Shown in pieces: positions 5,888-9,176 of a stretch of 9,176 nt of DNA; the stretch's first letter is position 1; each line of letters starts with the position of its first letter. The notes under the pieces are model-generated. The model searched no databases. It worked only from the letters and a program-made list of their open reading frames with translations, and was not told the DNA's origin. Location of the stretch: contig JASHSZ010000680.1 in NCBI GenBank assembly GCA_030040815.1, forward strand, positions 1 to 9,176, written 5' to 3'. Origin of the DNA: Streptosporangiaceae bacterium. Its GTDB lineage: Bacteria; Actinomycetota; Actinomycetes; Streptosporangiales; Streptosporangiaceae. The translations under genes were made by a program, and so were the position numbers.

Positions 5888-6568
5888 TCAGGCGACCGAC
5901 CCGCCCGCCGCTAGCTTCATCAGGTCCGTATCGAGGTCGATGCCCACCTCGGTGCCGCCCGCGCTGCCATATTCGTGCTGGTAGCTCTCCCAGGACGCGT
6001 CCCTGATCTTCCGGGCGAACCCGCTTTCCATCAGCAGCACGAGTTCTACCGCCGCCCGGTCGATGCGGCTGTTCAGCGCTGGGTCGCCCCAGTCTTCCGG
6101 CGCGGCGAACAGCGAGGTCGGGATCGTCAGCGCTCGCAGGTAGGCGAACATGGAGCGCATCTGATCGTCGACGATGAGAGCGTGCCGTGCCGTCCCGGCA
6201 GTCGCGGCCAGGACGACAGGCCTGGCGATGATCAGGTCGTCGTCCAGGATGTCGACGAACGAGGTGAATAGGCCGCTCGGGCCCGCCTTGTAGACCGGCG
6301 TGCTGGCGATGATCCCGTCGGCCTCGCTGAGGGCCGCGATCGCCGCTTGCAGCCGCGGCGTGATCAGCTGCGACACCAGCGCGCTGGCGATGTCCGCGGA
6401 TATCTCGCGCAATTCGATGACGTTCGACGTCACGGTGCGGCCGTGACAGGCCGCCAGCTCACAGGTGCGGTCCGCGATACGGTCGGCCAGCAGCCTGGTG
6501 GCGGAGGGATCGCTCGTTCCGGCGCTGATGCTCACTAGCGTGAATGGCTCGTGATCGGGGCTGCTCAT
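5888..6568 (-). CDS. NAD(P)H-dependent FMN reductase, CE1759-type partner of a luciferase-like enzyme
   Basis: This 226-residue flavodoxin-fold reductase should transfer electrons from NAD(P)H to FMN in the cytoplasm. The phosphate-binding loop SAGTSDPSATRLL is at residues 15-27. The segment GIIASTPVYKAGPSGLFTSF (85-104) is the second flavin-contact loop, in the form found in NADPH-dependent FMN reductases. VVLAATAG (118-125) and the LIVDDQMRSMFAYL helix (131-144) complete the domain. ATG at 6568 follows AAGGAGG (6579-6585) with a 10-base gap, so the start is firm. It lies 45 bp downstream of the luciferase-like gene on the same strand. This pairing matches the known CE1758/CE1759 gene pair of actinobacteria, so its likely job is to supply reduced FMN to, or work with, that enzyme. 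The physiological substrate of the pair is unknown to me. Confidence 0.9.
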   Translation of the reverse strand: MSSPDHEPFTLVSISAGTSDPSATRLLADRIADRTCELAACHGRTVTSNVIELREISADIASALVSQLITPRLQAAIAALSEADGIIASTPVYKAGPSGLFTSFVDILDDDLIIARPVVLAATAGTARHALIVDDQMRSMFAYLRALTIPTSLFAAPEDWGDPALNSRIDRAAVELVLLMESGFARKIRDASWESYQHEYGSAGGTEVGIDLDTDLMKLAAGGSVA

Positions 6569-6613
6569 GAGCGAACCGCCTCCTTGCGGTCGTGAGCTGC
6601 CTGCCGTCTGGCA

Positions 6614-7801
6614 TCACAGCTCGGGATACTCGGCCCCGGACTCTGCAGCGGTGTCCTGATACGGGGACCCCCCGGTGACATTGTCGCCGCGGTTGGCGTT
6701 CGGCCGCGGCTGACGCGGCGCCTCGGTCCCGTACTTGGCCCGGACCAGGCTTGCATGGGTCGGGGCCTCGGGTGTCGCCGGGTCTTGCCTGGCCGCTGTC
6801 TCCTTGCGTAGCACCGGGACGACCTCACCGCCGAGCAGGTCGAGCTGGTCCAGCACGGTCTTGAGCGGCAGGCCCGCGTGGTCCATCAGGAAGAGCTGCC
6901 GCTGGTAGTCGCCGAAGTGCTCGCGGAATGTCAGGGTCTTGTCGATGACCTCTGCCGGGCTGCCCACCGACAGCGGAGTCATCTCCATGAAGTCCTCCAT
7001 CGACGGCCCGTGCCCGTACACCGGCGCGTCGTTGAAATACGGGCGGAACTCCCGCTTGGCGTCCTGCGAGTTCCTGGCGATGTAAGCCTGACCGCCCAGG
7101 CCGACGATCGCCTGCTGCTCGGTGCCGTGACCGTAGTAGGCGTAGCGCTGCCGGTAGAACCCGATAAGGCGGATGTAGTGCTCTTTGGGCCAGAAGATGT
7201 TGTTGGCGAAAAAGCCGTCGCCGTAGTACGCAGCCTGCTCGGCGATCTCCGGCGTGCGGATCGAGCCGTGCCAGACGAACGGCGGCACGTCGTCCAGGGG
7301 CCGTGGGATCGACGTAAAGCCCTGCAGCGGGGTGCGGAACTTGCCCTTCCAGTCCACGACGTCCTGCCGCCACAGCCGGTGCAGCAGGTTGTAGTTCTCC
7401 AGCGCTAGCGGCAGGCTCTGGCGGATGTCCTGCCCGAACCACGGGTACACCGGTGCGGTGTTGCCGCGACCCAGCATGAGATCCATCCGGCCGTTGGACA
7501 GGTGCTGCAGCATCGCGTACTCCTCGGCGATGCGCACTGGGTCGTTCGTCGTGATCAGCGTCGTCGCCGTGCTCAGGATCAGTCGCTCGGTCCTCGCTGC
7601 GATGAACGCCAGCAGCGTCGTCGGCGCCGAGGAGAAGAACGGCGGGTTGTGATGCTCGCCGATCGCGAATACGTCCAGCCCCAGGTCGTCGGCTTTCTGG
7701 GCAATCTGTGCGATCGCTTCGATTCGCTCCGCCTCGCTCGGTGTCTGCCCGGACACCGGGTCGCGGGTGATGTCACTGACCGAGAAGATCCCGAGTTGCA
7801 T
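6614..7801 (-). CDS. Luciferase-like (LLM class) flavin-dependent oxidoreductase, CE1758 type
   Basis: This 395-residue cytoplasmic enzyme has the bacterial-luciferase TIM-barrel fold and should use reduced FMN (or F420) to oxidise an unidentified substrate. Family marks are the first strand MQLGIFSVSD, FAIGEHHNPPF at residues 45-55, LSTATTLITTNDPVRIAEEYAMLQHLS around 76-102, the NGRMDLMLGRGN loop at 103-114, and SVGSPAEVIDKTL at 278-290. FMN is the likelier cofactor because an FMN reductase gene follows 45 bp downstream. After PEAPTHASLV (344-353) a polar, Pro/Gly/Asn-rich tail of about 40 residues extends to the end and is probably disordered. AGGAGG (7808-7813) lies 6 bases before the ATG, making the start firm. 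The gene follows the DUF1707 gene by 54 bp on the same strand. Confidence 0.92.
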   Translation of the reverse strand: MQLGIFSVSDITRDPVSGQTPSEAERIEAIAQIAQKADDLGLDVFAIGEHHNPPFFSSAPTTLLAFIAARTERLILSTATTLITTNDPVRIAEEYAMLQHLSNGRMDLMLGRGNTAPVYPWFGQDIRQSLPLALENYNLLHRLWRQDVVDWKGKFRTPLQGFTSIPRPLDDVPPFVWHGSIRTPEIAEQAAYYGDGFFANNIFWPKEHYIRLIGFYRQRYAYYGHGTEQQAIVGLGGQAYIARNSQDAKREFRPYFNDAPVYGHGPSMEDFMEMTPLSVGSPAEVIDKTLTFREHFGDYQRQLFLMDHAGLPLKTVLDQLDLLGGEVVPVLRKETAARQDPATPEAPTHASLVRAKYGTEAPRQPRPNANRGDNVTGGSPYQDTAAESGAEYPEL

Positions 7802-7855
7802 GAACTGCCTCCTGGGCCTCGGACCTCACTGCAGGCGCGACCGGGCCCGAGAGGC

Positions 7856-8392
7856 CTAGGGGTTCAGCCCGGGCGCGGGACCGTTCGTCTGACTGATGGC
7901 AATCACGGCAGCGGCGACAAAGATGATGCCCAGGATCACCGCTGCCCAGCCGAGCATCAAGCCTGCGAGCGCCAGCCCGCCGCCTTGCTCGCCCGTGCGC
8001 CTTATCTGGTTCCGGGCCATGTGGCCGAACACGATCGCCGGGATAGTCGCCAGCGGCCCGAAGACGAACTGTCCGAGGCCACAGGCAAAACTGGCTATCG
8101 CGAGCCCGTTGGTCTGGGTCTCCGCTGGAACCGGGTCCAGCTCGGTCGAGGCCGCGGCGGGTAGATCGGCCACGACCTGGTCCAGGTCGGCATACGTGCG
8201 CGCGGTCAAAGCGGTGTGGAGGCGGTCGTCGTACTCGTCCCGGGTCAGCCGACCTTCGGTAAAGGCCGTGCCGAGGATTGCCGCCACGCGGTCTCGGTCC
8301 ACGTCGGCGGCCCGCATCTTGCCCCAGTTGCCGCCGACCGCCCGTGTCTCCCAGTCGCCGCCGGCCGCTGGATAGCCGTTCCCGGACGTCAT
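7856..8392 (-). CDS. DUF1707 and DUF4190 domain membrane protein
   Basis: This 178-residue protein carries two domains typical of actinobacteria. A Gly-rich N terminus leads to a DUF1707 domain at about residues 26-79 (starting MRAADVDRDRVAAILGTAF, then EGRLTRDEYDDRLHTALTARTY, ending ADLP). A short linker is followed by DUF4190, with two membrane helices at about 95-124 and 137-168 joined by GHMARNQIRRTGEQGGG. DUF1707 is a soluble helical domain thought to mediate interactions; no enzymatic role is known to me. I chose the ATG at 8392, with a GGGGG run just upstream. A GTG at 8398 adds two residues, and the internal ATG at the DUF1707 edge (8317) is also possible. It is first in the minus-strand run leading to the luciferase-like gene and is divergent from the ferredoxin gene. 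Whether it works with the flavin enzymes is unknown. Confidence 0.88.
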   Translation of the reverse strand: MTSGNGYPAAGGDWETRAVGGNWGKMRAADVDRDRVAAILGTAFTEGRLTRDEYDDRLHTALTARTYADLDQVVADLPAAASTELDPVPAETQTNGLAIASFACGLGQFVFGPLATIPAIVFGHMARNQIRRTGEQGGGLALAGLMLGWAAVILGIIFVAAAVIAISQTNGPAPGLNP

Positions 8393-8432
8393 CGGCACCC
8401 CCGGACCTCAGGATTCCTTCGAGTCACTGTCC

Positions 8433-8438
8433 AGCATA
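8433..8438 (-). promoter_or_regulatory. Possible -10 box for the minus-strand DUF1707 gene
   Basis: TATGCT on the minus strand fits the actinobacterial TANNNT form and lies about 40 bases before the ATG at 8392. No convincing -35 hexamer is seen, so this is tentative. Confidence 0.25.
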
Positions 8439-8534
8439 CGGCGGTTCTGCCCGGCCGTCCGCTCAGCCGATCGCCGGACCCAGGGTTGCCGGGATCGACC
8501 ATACCCTGTCCGACCGGTCTCGCCGGGCTGCCCG

Positions 8535-8540
8535 TATGTT
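8535..8540 (+). promoter_or_regulatory. -10 box of a probably leaderless ferredoxin transcript
   Basis: TATGTT ends 6 bases before the GTG at 8547, which is the spacing expected between a -10 box and the transcription start. No Shine-Dalgarno sequence precedes the GTG. Together these suggest transcription begins at the start codon. The -35 region is weak. Confidence 0.45.
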
Positions 8541-8546
8541 TTGGCT

Positions 8547-9176
8547 GTGGCGCTACCGGGCGACCAGCTGCAACGCTGGGTGAAGGTGCTCGACCAGAAC
8601 GCGTGCATCGGCTGCCACGCCTGCACCACCGCGTGCAAGAGCGAGAACGAGGTCCCCTTGGGGGTGACGAGGACCTACGTGAAGTCGGTCGAGACCGGGA
8701 CGTTCCCGCAGGTCCGCCGGGCCTTCCAGGTCACCAGGTGCAACCAGTGCGCGGACGCGCCGTGCGTGACCGCTTGCCCGACGCAGGCGATGTACCGGCG
8801 GGACGATGGGATCGTCGATTTCGACAAGGGCATCTGCATCGGCTGCAAGGCCTGCATCGCTGCGTGCCCGTACGACGCGATCTTCATAAACCCGCAGGAC
8901 AACTCGGCCGAGAAGTGCAACCTCTGCGCACACCGGCTGGACCTCGGCCTCGAGCCAGCCTGCGTCACGGTCTGCCCCACGCAGGCGATCCTTGTTGGTG
9001 ACCTGAACGACCCGTCATCGGAGGTGGCACGCGTCGTCGCACAGGAGCCAGTCGCCGTCCGGCGTCCCGAGAAGGGCACGCGGCCGGGCGTGTTCTACTC
9101 CGGCGCCAGTCAGCTGACGCTGGACCCGCTCGCGGCGCGACGGCCGGACGGCGGCCTGTACGCCTGGGCCACCGAT
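8547..9176 (+). CDS. Four-cluster [4Fe-4S] ferredoxin subunit (DmsB/NrfC/FdhB-like), 3' end cut by window edge
   Basis: I translated 210 codons to the window edge. Sixteen cysteines fall in four groups. CIGCHACTTAC is at residues 20-30, CNQCADAPCVTAC at 65-77, CIGCKACIAAC at 97-107, and C-x2-C-x11-C-x3-C at 124-143. This is the electron-wire subunit found with molybdopterin oxidoreductases and NrfD-type membrane anchors (DMSO, polysulfide, formate and similar enzymes). It passes electrons between the catalytic subunit and the quinone side. I see no Tat or Sec signal at the N terminus. After the clusters comes a conserved-looking LTLDPLAARRPDGGLYAW (190-207) close to the edge. The start is GTG at 8547, probably leaderless; TTG at 8541 and GTG at 8580 are alternatives. 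Partner genes must lie to the right, so the substrate of the complex cannot be assigned. It diverges from the DUF1707 gene. Confidence 0.9.
   Translation, partial: MALPGDQLQRWVKVLDQNACIGCHACTTACKSENEVPLGVTRTYVKSVETGTFPQVRRAFQVTRCNQCADAPCVTACPTQAMYRRDDGIVDFDKGICIGCKACIAACPYDAIFINPQDNSAEKCNLCAHRLDLGLEPACVTVCPTQAILVGDLNDPSSEVARVVAQEPVAVRRPEKGTRPGVFYSGASQLTLDPLAARRPDGGLYAWATD

Noticed and set aside
6825..7442. A 205-codon minus-strand frame within the luciferase-like gene
   Set aside because: It is the alternative frame of a well-recognised enzyme, with Ala/Arg/Pro-rich composition and no domain.
8216..9001. A 261-codon plus-strand frame overlapping the ferredoxin gene
   Set aside because: It is out of frame with the 16-cysteine ferredoxin and antisense to the DUF1707 gene; its product is Arg/Pro/Gly-rich noise.
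1..9176. tRNA or rRNA genes, CRISPR array, transposase or phage genes
   Set aside because: No cloverleaf, regularly spaced repeats, terminal inverted repeats or recombinase-like proteins were found on either strand by reading.

Overview
The window looks like a piece of a high-GC actinobacterial chromosome. Its genes have strong G/C bias at third codon positions, GTG starts occur, one gene looks leaderless, and several families are typical of Actinobacteria (DUF1707/DUF4190 proteins, the CE1758/CE1759 luciferase-like and FMN-reductase pair, and an EQRSAKR-type DMT transporter). I cannot name a genus. No rRNA, tRNA, CRISPR array, insertion sequence or prophage gene was recognised, and no gene-free stretch exceeds 300 bases.

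Layout from left to right. (1) On the minus strand, cydA (ending at 1011) and cydB (from 1014, running off the left edge) form a translationally coupled cytochrome bd oxidase operon. (2) Divergent from cydA on the plus strand is a 63-residue protein with two membrane segments (2575-2766). The shared promoter region carries a 28-bp imperfect palindrome. (3) Convergent with it is an NHL/SMP-30-like beta-propeller protein (2779-3612, minus). (4) After a 217-bp divergent intergenic region with a TGATCAT/ATGATCA dyad lying over a possible promoter comes a ten-helix DMT-family transporter (3830-4774, plus). (5) A hairpin and a 26-codon micro-ORF fill the convergent gap. (6) A minus-strand run reads, in transcription order, DUF1707/DUF4190 membrane protein (8392-7856), luciferase-like monooxygenase (7801-6614), NAD(P)H:FMN reductase (6568-5888) and NAD(P)-binding SDR/epimerase (5728-4850). 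It is plausibly one transcript, with a hairpin before the SDR gene. (7) Divergent from that run, a four-cluster [4Fe-4S] ferredoxin subunit begins at 8547 (plus) and runs off the right edge.

Functional reading. The recognised parts are redox-themed: a terminal quinol oxidase for low oxygen, a two-component flavin oxidoreductase system in which the reductase could supply reduced FMN to the luciferase-like enzyme, and the electron-transfer subunit of a respiratory molybdoenzyme-type complex whose other subunits must lie to the right. I see no direct evidence that these blocks form one system, and no clearly new defence, mobile or biosynthetic system. The best leads are the palindrome between cydA and the small membrane protein, the small protein itself, and the dyad over the transporter promoter.
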